Source: Incurvaria masculella
Taxonomy: Eukaryota; Arthropoda; Insecta; Lepidoptera; Incurvariidae
NCBI GenBank assembly: GCA_946894095.1
Contig: OX335652.1
Span: forward strand, 14,779,001-14,843,000
Reading direction: 5' to 3'
DNA length: 64,000 bases
Positions 11,804-21,319 of this stretch are shown one piece after another (the stretch's first letter is position 1; each line of letters begins with the position of its first letter). A program made the position numbers and the translations under genes. Below the pieces are notes generated by a model. It ran no database searches. It saw nothing but the letters and a program-made list of their open reading frames with translations, and had not been told where the DNA came from.

Positions 11804-13200
11804 TTATTATTAGATGATCAAAGTCTCTAACACCCAATGGCCTCCTCTGTGAAGTTATGTGGTTCTGCGAGAAGCGATTATGAATTCTTATATTTTTATC
11901 TAAACCTTCTTAATTAAGGGCTGATTCTTCAATGGTCAGATAAACAGCCAGATAACTATTCAACGGATTTATTTATGCTTTTGCTAATCCATCCGATATA
12001 GTACGTGCTTATGATTATTAGTAAAATTAAAGTCAGATAATTTTGATAGAATATATAATTCTCCGGCAACGACTGTCTTTTGACAAACGTGAATTTGTAC
12101 TATCAGTCTGATAAGTACTATCTGAGCTATTTAAAAATCGGCCCTAAACAATATTGCGTCTAAAGCGATTATTAACCATATTTTAATACCCTCTGTCCAT
12201 TCAAAACTTGATTCAATCAAATTGATGTGAATGGGCTACCGAAAAGTTTATAACAAAATTGTATCCATCCAATTATTTCAGCCATCATGTTTTCTATTAA
12301 ATAAGTTAGTATGAATGCGTGTTGCTACAGGGCTGTTTTTTATAAAATGAAATGTTAACTTTATAATGAAAACATAAGAAGAATATCTAGCAACAGTGAA
12401 TATTACAGATTTTCGTCGATAAAATTTTAAATAGACACATTTACCTGCAATTTTACTGCGGCACTAGTGTAACATATATGAAGATAGTTGTTTGTCCGTT
12501 GCTGATCGTTTACACGGCTAGGAATTTTTTACAAAATAAAAAATTAGCTTTACACTGAAAAACAAGAAATAATACCAACAGTGAAAATTACTAAATTTTC
12601 CTTCTCGCTCTACTGTGTAGCCTAGCCCTAGCCACTCGTAGCCGTCGGTCTACAAGTCGTCGTAAGAATTTTAAATAGAGACACATTTACCTGGAATTTT
12701 ACTGCGGCCCTAATGTATGATATATGATCTGGACTGCATCAGATTGATCTGAAATATATGATGGACAAATAACGGTTTGAAATGGTTCGACGTTAATCGT
12801 AGTAACAAGAAAATAGCTACTATAAAATAGCAAGAAAAGAAAAAAAGAGATAGAACTAGTAAGTGGTAATGTCATTCACAAAACCAGCAAACATTTGTTT
12901 ACCTTATCCAGAACACTTTTTAGAAAATTGCGTTAAAATGCTCTGGCTCCTAAAAGTATTATATAGCAGAGTTGACTAAAAATATTTTTTACATAAATAG
13001 GAAGTAGTAATAATTTATTGGTAAAATCAAATAAAAGTGAGTGCCAATGATTTTTTTCTCGTTACATTTTGCAGCCGTTTTAGAACAATTAGCATGAGAA
13101 CGGTTTGAAAATAAGTTCAATAATTTTCGTAAAGAATACTTCCTATTCCAAGGCGATGCCAGAATACTTCACATACGGTAAATGAATGTAATTAAAAAAA
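11804..13200. other. AT-rich stretch downstream of the Ly6-like pair
   Basis: No gene is recognised. An internal duplication is visible: the words TTTAAATAGA..ACACATTTACCTG.AATTTTACTGCGGC occur near 12430 and 12670. A TTTATT at 13014-13019 (AATAAA on the minus strand) could be the polyadenylation signal of the gene ending at 13201. Confidence 0.45.
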
Positions 13201-13405
13201 CTAATAAAAATCATCTTTGTCATCTTCTTGAGCGATGTCATCGAGGAAAATGAGTGGTTCGTTGTTGCATAAGTTCTCATCGCAGAGAGTCCACCACGAA
13301 TTGTAGACCGGGTACCGGTGGCACCCTCGCCACAAATAGCTATCGCGGACCACTCTGATGCCACACACCTCGTAATCTTGGCACTTTTTGTATGGGTTGT
13401 GTTCC
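13201..13405 (-). CDS. Gene A exon 3: Ly6 domain 2 end and acidic tail
   Basis: The acceptor is ATTTCAG|G at 13406/13405. The exon encodes KKCQDYEVCG, then LWRGCHRYP and LCDENLCNN, the second half of a Ly6 domain. A tail rich in D and E follows and ends at TAG (13203-13201). There is no hydrophobic GPI-type end. The paralogue's last exon has the same cysteine order but a hydrophobic tail. Confidence 0.8.
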
Positions 13406-16400
13406 CTGAAATTATTTTAGGAAGATAAAACATTAGCAATTTTTTTTATCGCAATACATTCGTTTCCCTGGTTAAATACGATTTGAAACATTGGTCACAT
13501 ACCCAATCAAATATCATCATGATGATGACCTCTTCCTTATCTCTTTTAGCAATAATCGACCCATATGCCTTTCCACTTTATCAGAAAAGGAAAAAAAACA
13601 CTGAATCACTTAACGAATGTAATATGTATGTACAACCGACAGGACATATTAATGAAAGATAAAAAAAGGAAAAAGAACTATTTTATTAAAATATAGCGCT
13701 AAGGTGGACTTGAACCAGGAAACATATTTTACGGGTATTGCGTCTACCGATTTCGCCACAGATTCTATACCCATCGTTTGGAATTCTCCTACAGTTTCTC
13801 CTTCCATTATCAATGCCTCCTACTAAAACAGTATTTAAGATTATGCATGCATTGATTTAACGCTCTACATGTGTGTGTGTGTGTTGTACCTGTTGTAATA
13901 TTGACTACAAATAATGCAAATTGCTACATATTGCCGTCTCAACGAAAACTGTTTGTGGTATCAGATGCCAGAGCCAGTCCTAGGTGAAACTCAGTTATGC
14001 GTAAATGTATCGGAGAATACTTTTTATCAAGCTCAAATTTAATATTATATAACTTCAAGTGGCAGCCCTATTTAGGCAATTTTTTCTATCAAGCAAACTG
14101 TGCGGAAAGAAAAAACATTCATTTCGTGCATTTGAAGTTGTATGAAAATAAATTTAAGCTAGATAAGCTAAGTACTCTCTGCGGAAGTGACTAATAACTA
14201 AGTGTCACCTAGCGGTACAAGTAGCCAAGTAGATTTGAGGAAATTAGGAGAGCCAATTCCCGCGTAATGTATGCCCGAACACGTTTTTTTTGACAACGGG
14301 AGTAATATGCGATGTTTCGTCCTCTGCTATGAGAGAAGGAAAAGAAGTGATTGTGAAAGATGGGGATTCAAGTTGTCACAAATATTTTTAAATAACAAAT
14401 ATAAATTTTCGCATATGTATCAAGTAACGACACGACTGATTTCTAAGGGGCCTGGATTCAGGATTTCTCCCTTAGTGTATATAGCTCGATGTGATCGTCA
14501 ACACAAAACTCTAAAACGATCGAACATTAAGATATTGAATAAAAAATACCTACAAATCACCCTCCAAGCAGTACATATCTGCTGCGCTCATTTCTCTTTC
14601 CGTGTCGTTTTTCCAAACTTCACAATGTAAGCACTCCACACCAAGATACGGCCTACTCGTGATGCTTTTAATTCTACTAATCGTTATGACATCCTTTTTC
14701 CAATCGGACAGCTCTGAAAAGAAGACAGGCATCTCTTGGATGGCGAGATAGTTGCAGAGATTGCACGCGCAGGAGAAGTAATTGCCGGTGTGTATCAAGC
14801 TGTGGCAACCTCTGGTGACGACACCAAATGGATTGTGCTTGGTATAGCATGAATCGTCCTTCTGAGGGCATTGTTCGATGGGGAGTCTGAAAAAAGGGTA
14901 TATAATTTTGACGGATGTAAATTCGACAAACCAACAATAAGCCCCAAACAGCCAACGTTAACTACATAAACAGAAGGTATGTTATTTGAAGCAACTGTGT
15001 CTTATTAATTGTTTTCGAAACCATTGATTGCAAATTAACAGATGGATTTTTTTTCAATATGTATGTAGAATCAACCGTGAAGCAAGGTCACATTTACGAA
15101 AGAAAGCCACAATTAAGAAATAACAGATTTTAATGTCACGGGATATTTTTATGCAAACAGCAATTTTCTAATTTTGGACTTCGTAAATAATAAAACGATT
15201 CAGTTGCTTATTTTTTCCTGCAGAATCACATCCATAAGTGAAAGCTGGCTATGTTTATTTAAACCATTATTTAACATAAAACGTACATACTAAAATAGTT
15301 TGCATACAGTACCATTTGAGACAATACCAGGGCCAAGAAATTCCCATATTTAAAACCTAAGTGATCTTTGTTCTTTTTTGATACTCAGATGAACTGTCAC
15401 CAAGTTAGTAAAAAAAATTGAATTTGGGTTTGCAACCAAATGAACCAGAGTAGACCATAACCGAATTAATGAAAACTGAAATTTTAAGAATAAGTATTAC
15501 TCCTAAGCCACGCTAGTCATATGTACACTCAAATTGCGGATATCCTTATCGCAATACAATATTTGCAGGAGAGGTGCACTCATTCATTATTTGTATCTGT
15601 ACATTGTACTTTTGTGAATGTATATTGACAACATTAAAAGTACTAATTTGAGGTTCAGCGACATCTACATTTGAATTGTAATCAGATATTGAAAATAATC
15701 TGAAAACGTTTTTAGAACGAACGCTGCTACCAACTAATATCACGACCAAACACTTTTTCAGATTATTTTAGAAATACGATTACAATGCTTTAAATATACA
15801 ATGAGATAATAGTAATGTCGTATCCATTAAATACTTAAAATTATCAACGTTAATAGTCATGCACAGACCTGGATAAATTGACATAAACAAATTATATGCC
15901 ATACAGTCAGTAAGAATAAGGCTAGAATACGAACTCACTACCCACTGCATCGACCTCACCCGTGTTATAACTTATTTGGTCGAGCCACCACAGTGTGTAT
16001 GATGATAGATAAAATTATTTGCAAAAACTAACACTTGGTCAGACGGATCGTTGCATTCCTCTAATTCCGTGTTTGAGCAGCTTATACATCTCCTTGTACA
16101 ATTAATGCAATCCCAATAATTTAGTTCTGTATCAGCACTTCTCACTGCAACAATGCTATTTAATCTCTCTTCTTCTTCATTGAATGATTGTTTCGTTACA
16201 CTGACAAGATCTAAAGTTAAAGATGAACGGACATTCACCTGAGGCCAATCGATTCCAACATACTTTAATTCTTTGTTAGGTTTCATATCAATAAGTTAAT
16301 CTTCTTTAGACTCTTTTGTAATACTGAGTAGATCTAAGGGTTCAGTAGAAGGAATAAACTGAACCCGATATTCTTCTTGTCCATATTCTTTGGTGGTTTC

Positions 16401-16715
16401 CTTTACGTTTGTTTCACCAGAATTAACTTTAACTTTAGATACTGTTACACTGACTATGTTCAATGGTGCAAATAAAACAAGAGACGCTTGGTGCTTGTCG
16501 ATGCGAACAGTTCTCAATTCTATGTTTAAACTATTGATATCTTCGGGATTCTTCACAGAATTCACTTCAGATTCATTCGTGGTCGCTCCTAATTTGGTTA
16601 CCTGGTCAAAGGTGAATTCTGTATTATTTTGACTTAGAGAATAATCAAACAGGTGAACTAAGAAATATGCAAAAACGATTCGTAGTGAGTGGTAAATAAA
16701 AAAACTTTGTGCCAT
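13201..16715 (-). CDS. Two-domain Ly6/uPAR-like secreted protein, gene A (3 exons, one in-frame TAA)
   Basis: The proposed gene joins 16715-16033, 14886-14554 and 13405-13201, 1221 nt or 407 codons including the final TAG. Frame is kept only with GT|GTTAGT and TT|GTAGGT donors and two CAG acceptors; both introns are phase 2. The product starts with a signal peptide, followed by a long spacer rich in S, T, E and K with degenerate internal repeats. Two Ly6 (three-finger) domains follow, with patterns CxxC...EC...QC...SC...RGC...CxCxxCN and ECLHC...YC...KC...VCG...RGC...LCDENLCNN. RGC and the final LCN are hallmarks of insect Ly6 proteins. The C-terminus is acidic with no hydrophobic tail, so secretion is inferred. 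Codon 140 is TAA (16296-16298), inside the spacer. It may be a pseudogene, or read through or spliced out. The tandem paralogue lies immediately upstream. Confidence 0.7.
13624..13800 (-). mobile_element. tRNA-like SINE fragment in intron 2 of gene A
   Basis: On the minus strand 13762-13701 reads CTGTGGCGAAATCGGTAGAC (A-box-like) and GGTTCAAGTCC (a good B box). It resembles the internal promoter of an arginine tRNA. The 3' flank carries the GTATGTATGTACAACCGAC word shared with other copies of this family at 10.0, 15.1 and 30.5 kb. It is probably a SINE rather than a working tRNA, because the acceptor-stem pairing is poor. Confidence 0.5.
14554..14886 (-). CDS. Gene A exon 2: Ly6 domain 1 end and domain 2 start
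   Basis: The acceptor is TTTTTTCAG|A at 14887/14886, with a good pyrimidine tract. The exon is 333 nt (111 codons) and phase 2 at both ends. It encodes EQCPQ, DDSCYT, the RGC motif and the closing CACNLCN of domain 1. A linker of ~45 residues follows, then the opening ECLHCEVW...MYCLEGD of domain 2. The donor is TT|GTAGGT. Alignment with the paralogous exon (19638-19345) matches the CLEGDL boundary with CREGSQ. Confidence 0.8.
15057..15100 (+). repeat. Fragment of the GTATGTA..CCGTGAAGCAAGG repeat
   Basis: Short match to the arms of the 10-kb hairpin (ATGTATGTAGAATCAACCGT and GAAGCAAGGTCACAT). It lies in intron 1 of gene A. Confidence 0.5.
16033..16715 (-). CDS. Gene A exon 1: signal peptide, spacer, start of Ly6 domain 1
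   Basis: Start ATG at 16715; the first ~28 residues form a hydrophobic signal peptide (IVFAYFLVHLF core, likely cut near YSLS-Q). The spacer has at least three degenerate copies of a phrase like PLNIVSVT / PLDLLSIT / TLDLVSVT. An in-frame TAA at 16298-16296 splits an otherwise open 227-codon frame. The exon ends with the first Ly6 cysteines (WDCINC...EEC). The donor is GT|GTTAGT at 16033/16032, phase 2. A GT-AG segment of 126 nt (16364-16239) would remove the stop in frame, but its donor GTTCAG is poor. Confidence 0.7.
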
Positions 16716-17520
16716 TTTCGAGTTAAAATCAAACCTTGTAAACTTTTCTATGACATCAACGTCAAATTTGAACCAACCAAATATTTTTTAACAGCAATTG
16801 TCAATTGGCGTGCAAAGATGTAATATTTCACTGCTATATTATTTTTTTGTTATTAATCAAACATATGATACATGTAATTTATCTAATTTGCTGATACTGC
16901 ACAATCACTTACTGTAAATTTACTGATCCGATATTTTCACGTTTCATGTTTTGATTAAATATATAGGTTTTCATTGTATTTTTTTTGTTTTATCTTATTT
17001 TTACATGTTATGTCTGTATAATACATAAACTTCCGTGTGGAAACCCCTTATTTAAATGTCATACACGGACAACTGCATTTCTTATTTCTTCTCTTTTGAG
17101 TTTTTTTTAAATACTGTGTGTTTAGGTTGGATTCGCTAGACTGTTCCTTCTCCAATTGAAGCTACATCCCTCTCTCTCAGTTGGATAGTAACACGACAGG
17201 TAATGCCACGGCAGACATATAGCAAAATAAAAAAATAATAAAAAGAGTTCGAGAGGTACGGATTCGAAACAGAGATGGGTCATTTCGTTTCTACCTGAGA
17301 AAACGCCTCCTATGTTTTTCTACACCTCATCAGACTTACCCACCACTATTCCCGTTCCTACTCCTCATCAAAATATTAGCATTCTGTTTATTAAAGTTAT
17401 TCCAAACCATATAATACTCATTCCAGATCAATCTGGAATCGAAAGCCGCACAACCTTTACTTTCCTTCTTAAATTTTTTACAGAAACCGCAATCATTATT
17501 TTTTTCTTATTCTTAAATTC

Positions 17521-17999
17521 TTAAGGCGCTAGGACTAGCCAACTACTCGCGCCATACAAATGCACTTTATAACAAATGTAATAATATGTAGTGAAACGCT
17601 TCAGCAAATCCAAATAGAACTCCAGACTGATAATGGATTGTTAATATTTTTTTATTCCATCATTTATTTAAATAATAATAAAAATATAAAAGTTGATTTT
17701 TCTCATTAGAAATCTGAAAGTAATTCGATTTCTAGATATAAGCAAAAACAGCATATATGCATAAACAAAAAAATCCATTTGCTTTTAGATTTCTACATTT
17801 AGTCAAAAAAGTTCGGAAATGGACACCGTTTCCGCAATGTATTTTGTATAGAAAAAGGAAACATACATTAACGAAAATAATTCAATTCCTAGACAAGGAA
17901 TCATATATTGTAAGAATGACACTTATAATCGTCAGACTTAGTTAGTTAACTTGGGGTGCCTCGTCTAACTTTGCGATTTGGCTAGTACCAGGCCCTTAA
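17521..17999 (+). mobile_element. TTAA-flanked MITE, 471 bp, copy 1
   Basis: The element 17525-17995 is bounded by TTAA on both sides. Its ends are inverted repeats: GGCGCTAGGACTAGCCAA at the left, and TTGGCTAGTACCAGGCCC at the right, whose reverse complement is GGGCCTGGTACTAGCCAA. A copy of the same length lies at 42131-42601, also inside TTAA. The TTAA target site fits piggyBac- or Kolobok-type transposases; no transposase is encoded. It sits between the two Ly6-like genes. An open frame at 17757-17945 is part of the element. Confidence 0.85.
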
Positions 18000-18160
18000 T
18001 GCAGTTTTAACGAAAATCGTTGTACCACCGAGAATGAAGATCACAGAAGCCGATGATACATGTTTACCCAAAACGAAATTTAAACTTGTATAACCGAAAC
18101 CTTTATCTGATAACGTTAGGGTAACATACAAAATATGTAGGTGCATTCATTAATATTATA

Positions 18161-18455
18161 TTAATTTCCTCCAACAAGAATAAAGGACGAAACCAGAAGT
18201 ATTTCATTTCGAAATATATTTCCAGCTCGACTTGGTTCAATGTTTGATAGAACAGCCGGTAAGTCTCGCGACAGAGTTCTTACGAGTTGTCCTTTAAAAA
18301 TCTCGAGATTGTTGCACAGGCTAGTGTTGCAGATAAACCAGAAGGAGTTGTAAAATGGTTTCTTGAGGCAACCCCTCCAAACGTTTTTCAAGTAATCATC
18401 GCCGGCGATAGTCGTCCCACAGATCTGGCCAGGTTCGCAGATTATGTTGTCAGCC
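18161..18455 (-). CDS. Gene B exon 3: Ly6 domain 2 end and hydrophobic tail
   Basis: The acceptor is GTCTTTCAG|G at 18456/18455. The exon encodes ICEPGQICG, VWRGCLKKP, FICNTSLCNN and then ~50 further residues ending ILLVSSFILVGGN and TAA (18163-18161). The hydrophobic end could be a GPI-attachment signal, though it is short and finishes with polar residues. Confidence 0.8.
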
Positions 18456-21319
18456 CTGAAAGACGATTTCTTCCTGAGGTTAATAAGAAGTCGTCGGCGA
18501 GGAAGGAAGGATGGGGATCGACCGACACTTATTCGTATGGAGGCAGCAGTGTTTATTTTTATGGATGGAATACCACACAACTATCATTATGATATTAGCC
18601 CAATACACCACATTCCGGAAGGTGCTATGGCAGGACCTTCCCTTTACGAGCACGGCTACACTGAACTGGATGGAAAATACGGACAATTTTTCATTGCCGG
18701 TTCAACGATATTTTCATCTAATGCGATAGTACCAACCTGGGCGGGTTTACACCCTACCACCTAGTTGGGGAATAGGACCTACAGTATTACATGGATTTCG
18801 AACCATCGAGTAGCTCGCATTCGTGACGAAATGCACTTATTGAACTAAGAAAGCGAAAGAAAGTGGTACATGGACGGGGCTATGATTTTAAACTAGACAT
18901 CTGGGGGCCCATTCAGGTAAGAGTGAGTTCGAGTTCGGGAGTGAGTTAACCTAAAAATAGCTGGGAAATATATTATTATTTAAATAACGGAACCGTATTT
19001 ATACTTCCAACGTATTTACGGGACAGACCAGATTTTTACCCAACTGTAATGATGTTCAAGAAGTGTGGAAACATTGACTATTTAAAAAAGTGAGTAGTTA
19101 TTTAGTTACGAATTTGAACTCACTCTTGCCCTGAATGGACCTCCTGGTATGCAAGACAAGTCCGCGCACTATAGAACATAGAGAAAGACTAAAGAGTCTT
19201 TCTCTATTTTCCGTCGTCTCGATATAGATCCTTTCGGAGTTGGACAGTCACTTAATTCTGGGATACCACGGGGTCGTCGACTAGACGCACGGCTCGTAGC
19301 CAAGGAGCGTCTTGGTGAATGTTATACAATTGAAATGATCTTACTGTGATCCTTCACGACAAATATTGTCATTATTTTCATCTTCATAGGTTGTCACGCA
19401 ATCCTTGCAGACGGTCGTATCTTCGAAAAACGTTTGCTGCATTAACTTGTTATCGTATTTCCAATCCCTGACACTATCGTAGTATGGGGTGTCGTCGAAT
19501 GGCCTATCGTTGCAAAGGGAGCATTTGCAAGCGAATGTTCGGTTGACTTTAGTTGGCATCACGCAACCTCTATGTACTTGATGATGCCTGATTTCTACAA
19601 AACACAACTCCTCGACTTTGCATCGCTTTGTTGTAAGCCTGGAATGTCAAAATCGTGCTCACATTTTATGGAAAGAAATGGGTATGACGTAGTGTAATTA
19701 AACTTACTAAACATGTCCATCAATTTATTATAATATACACATACTATAATAAATCGGGCAGCAAGAACACAAAAATAGAGAAAGACATCTGTAAAAATAT
19801 GTGAAACGTATGATTTCTGAGGGGTTACCATGATAAATCAACTCCCCGGGTGAACATGGAAATGAGTGATGAAATCTAACGTTTAGTTAGTGCTTTTTGC
19901 ACTAAACTAACTGGTCTATATAAGTTCACGTGCCTGAATAAACATCGTTTCACAGTTAGCAAGGTACGAAATGAGACCAAACCTCAGATTTATGCACTCA
20001 CTTGCCTGTTCACCCAACGAGTCAATTTAACAAGGAAAAAAATCCTCATTCTGTTACAATCTTGCTCCATACTATGCTATACTAATACTATAAATGCGAA
20101 GGTATGTTACTCTGTCTGTCTGTCTGTTACGTTTTCGCGCCTAAAGCACTGAACCAATTTTGATTATATTTGGTAAATATAGAGTCTGGTCGTTGGGAAA
20201 GGACATAGGCTACCATGTGTGGCAAAAATTAAACTGTGTGGGCTGAAATAGGGGACGAAAATTTCTATGGGTAGCTCAAATAATACCCAGGAAATGACTC
20301 AGCCCGATATCAGTCCAAAACAACGAGTTTCAACGACACGTAAAAACACCGAAGAACTTCACCAGACGCTATTTCGATTTTACGCGTCCCGAATTCGTAA
20401 TTGAACTAATTACAGTTAGACGTTTTGGACAAACTGTTTCGATCGCTCCTCTCGTCCTGCCATGCGTGCTGATTGTAGGCCATGATTTTGTTCATTCTTT
20501 GTAAGGGTAAAAGTGGTTTAAATTATTGTATGCCTTTCAACCAAGGAGTTGAAGAATTTCCTCCATGCTTTATAGAGTATGTAATCCCTTAAAATTCTTT
20601 TTTTAATATTAGGTTTATATTTGCCATGTATTTATATTAAATCATATCTTCACACCCGCAAGAGATTACATTAATTGTATAAAAACAAAATATATTTACC
20701 CAATTCCTTTAAGACATTCTTGTTCGTCCAACTCACTTACATTACCAATACCACATTGAAGACAAATTAAGTTATTTCTTGTGTCTTGAACTGCAGTGTT
20801 CTGTCTTTTTCCGATATTACTTAGTATGTTAGATAATAGCTTTGACTCATTCCATTTATTACCTTCTTCGTAATCCAGTGAATCAGATTGGTCTTGCAAA
20901 TTCTCAGGTGAAATTAAAACTTCTATTGTGACAACTGTTTTGGAAATGCTGTCTGTTCCTGAAAATTTTGAGATATCGGGTTCGTTTTCAGCTGATTTGG
21001 GAAGTGTCTGTGATATGGATACCTTTTATGTTACGTTATTGTTTAATTGAGTTTCCAACACGTGTTCAGTCGATTCGGTATCTGTTAGCGAAACGGATAT
21101 ATTTTGATAAGTGTTCGGCTGCATTTCGGTCACATCTTTATCCGATTCAATATCTGATAACGATAAGGGTATGTCTTTTCTTAACATGCTTTTCGTTGTT
21201 TCTGAGAATGATTTGATCTTATATGGCTGCTCAGTCATAATCGACTCAAAAGTTTGCTTATCAGAGGCATATTGCATTATAAATAAAAAGTAACACAACA
21301 AAAATAATTGAAGTTTCAT
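18161..21319 (-). CDS. Two-domain Ly6/uPAR-like surface protein, gene B (3 exons, one in-frame TAA)
   Basis: Gene B joins 21319-20700, 19638-19345 and 18455-18161, 1209 nt or 403 codons including the final TAA. Donors GG|GTAAAT and CA|GTAAGA and acceptors CCAG|G and TTTCAG|G all keep phase 2, as in gene A. The product has a signal peptide, an S/T/D/E-rich spacer with ~24-residue repeats, Ly6 domain 1 (ICLQC...EC...RC...LC...RGC...CKCSLCN) and Ly6 domain 2 (VCKDC...ICREGS...ICEPGQICG...RGC...ICNTSLCNN). The C-terminus ends in a short hydrophobic run after SRAGN, which could be a weak GPI signal. Codon 98 (21028-21026) is TAA; the frame before and after it is fully open. Introns hold a SINE with a nested MITE and a Helitron-like fragment. 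Function unknown; insect Ly6 proteins are usually secreted or GPI-anchored. Confidence 0.72.
18556..19175 (-). mobile_element. tRNA-derived SINE in intron 2 of gene B, split by a MITE
   Basis: The body words match the SINE family: CCCTTTACGAGCACGGCTAC, ACTGAACTGGATGGAAAA, CACCCTACCACCTAG, GAAATGCACTTAT. The tRNA-like head is cut at about 18904 and continues at 19143 with CCTGGTATGCAAGACAAGTC. The insert is an inverted-repeat element (listed separately). Confidence 0.75.
18905..19142. mobile_element. MITE nested in the SINE, about 237 bp
   Basis: The left end GGGCCCATTCAGG..AAGAGTGAGTTC and right end GAACTCACTCTTGCCCTGAA..TGGACC are inverted copies. SINE sequence resumes directly after it, so the insertion is younger than the SINE. 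The target-site duplication is not clear (CTGG on both sides). Confidence 0.65.
19345..19638 (-). CDS. Gene B exon 2: Ly6 domain 1 end and domain 2 start
   Basis: The acceptor is CATTCCAG|G at 19639/19638; the exon is 294 nt and phase 2 at both ends. It encodes KRCKVEELC, HRGC and CKCSLCN closing domain 1. A linker follows, then VCKDC..NICREGS opening domain 2. The donor CA|GTAAGA is near consensus. Layout and boundaries match the paralogous exon at 14886-14554. Confidence 0.82.
20075..20400 (+). mobile_element. Helitron-like fragment in intron 1 of gene B
   Basis: It begins TATACTAATACTATAAATGC, followed by a CTGT microsatellite and GCACTGAACCAATTTTGATT, typical of the 5' part of lepidopteran non-autonomous Helitron-like repeats. 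The 3' end with CTAG is not identifiable. Confidence 0.5.
20700..21319 (-). CDS. Gene B exon 1: signal peptide, repeat spacer, start of Ly6 domain 1
   Basis: ATG at 21319 begins MKLQLFLLCYFLFIMQYAS, a clear signal peptide. The spacer shows repeats of the type SLSDIESDKDV.E.Q / SLTDTESTEHVLE.Q. TAA at 21028-21026 interrupts an otherwise open 206-codon frame; the same frame runs on through ICLQC and DEQECLKG to the GG|GTAAAT donor at 20700. GT-AG segments of 27 nt and 54 nt (21061-21008) would remove the TAA in frame, but both are short for insect introns and have weak donors. Confidence 0.7.

Noticed and set aside
13143..13439. 98-codon frame overlapping gene A exon 3
   Set aside because: Out of frame with the cysteine-rich reading that joins exon 2; it is a shadow.
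13701..13762. Functional tRNA gene
   Set aside because: A and B boxes are present but stem pairing is poor and the flanks belong to a dispersed repeat family.
14271..14955. Plus-strand 119-codon frame and a second minus-strand frame over gene A exon 2
   Set aside because: Antisense or wrong-frame shadows; only one frame gives the Ly6 cysteines with matching splice phases.
18287..18764. Plus-strand frames opposite gene B exon 3 and the SINE
   Set aside because: Shadows of the minus-strand exon and of repeat sequence; they lack the cysteine pattern.
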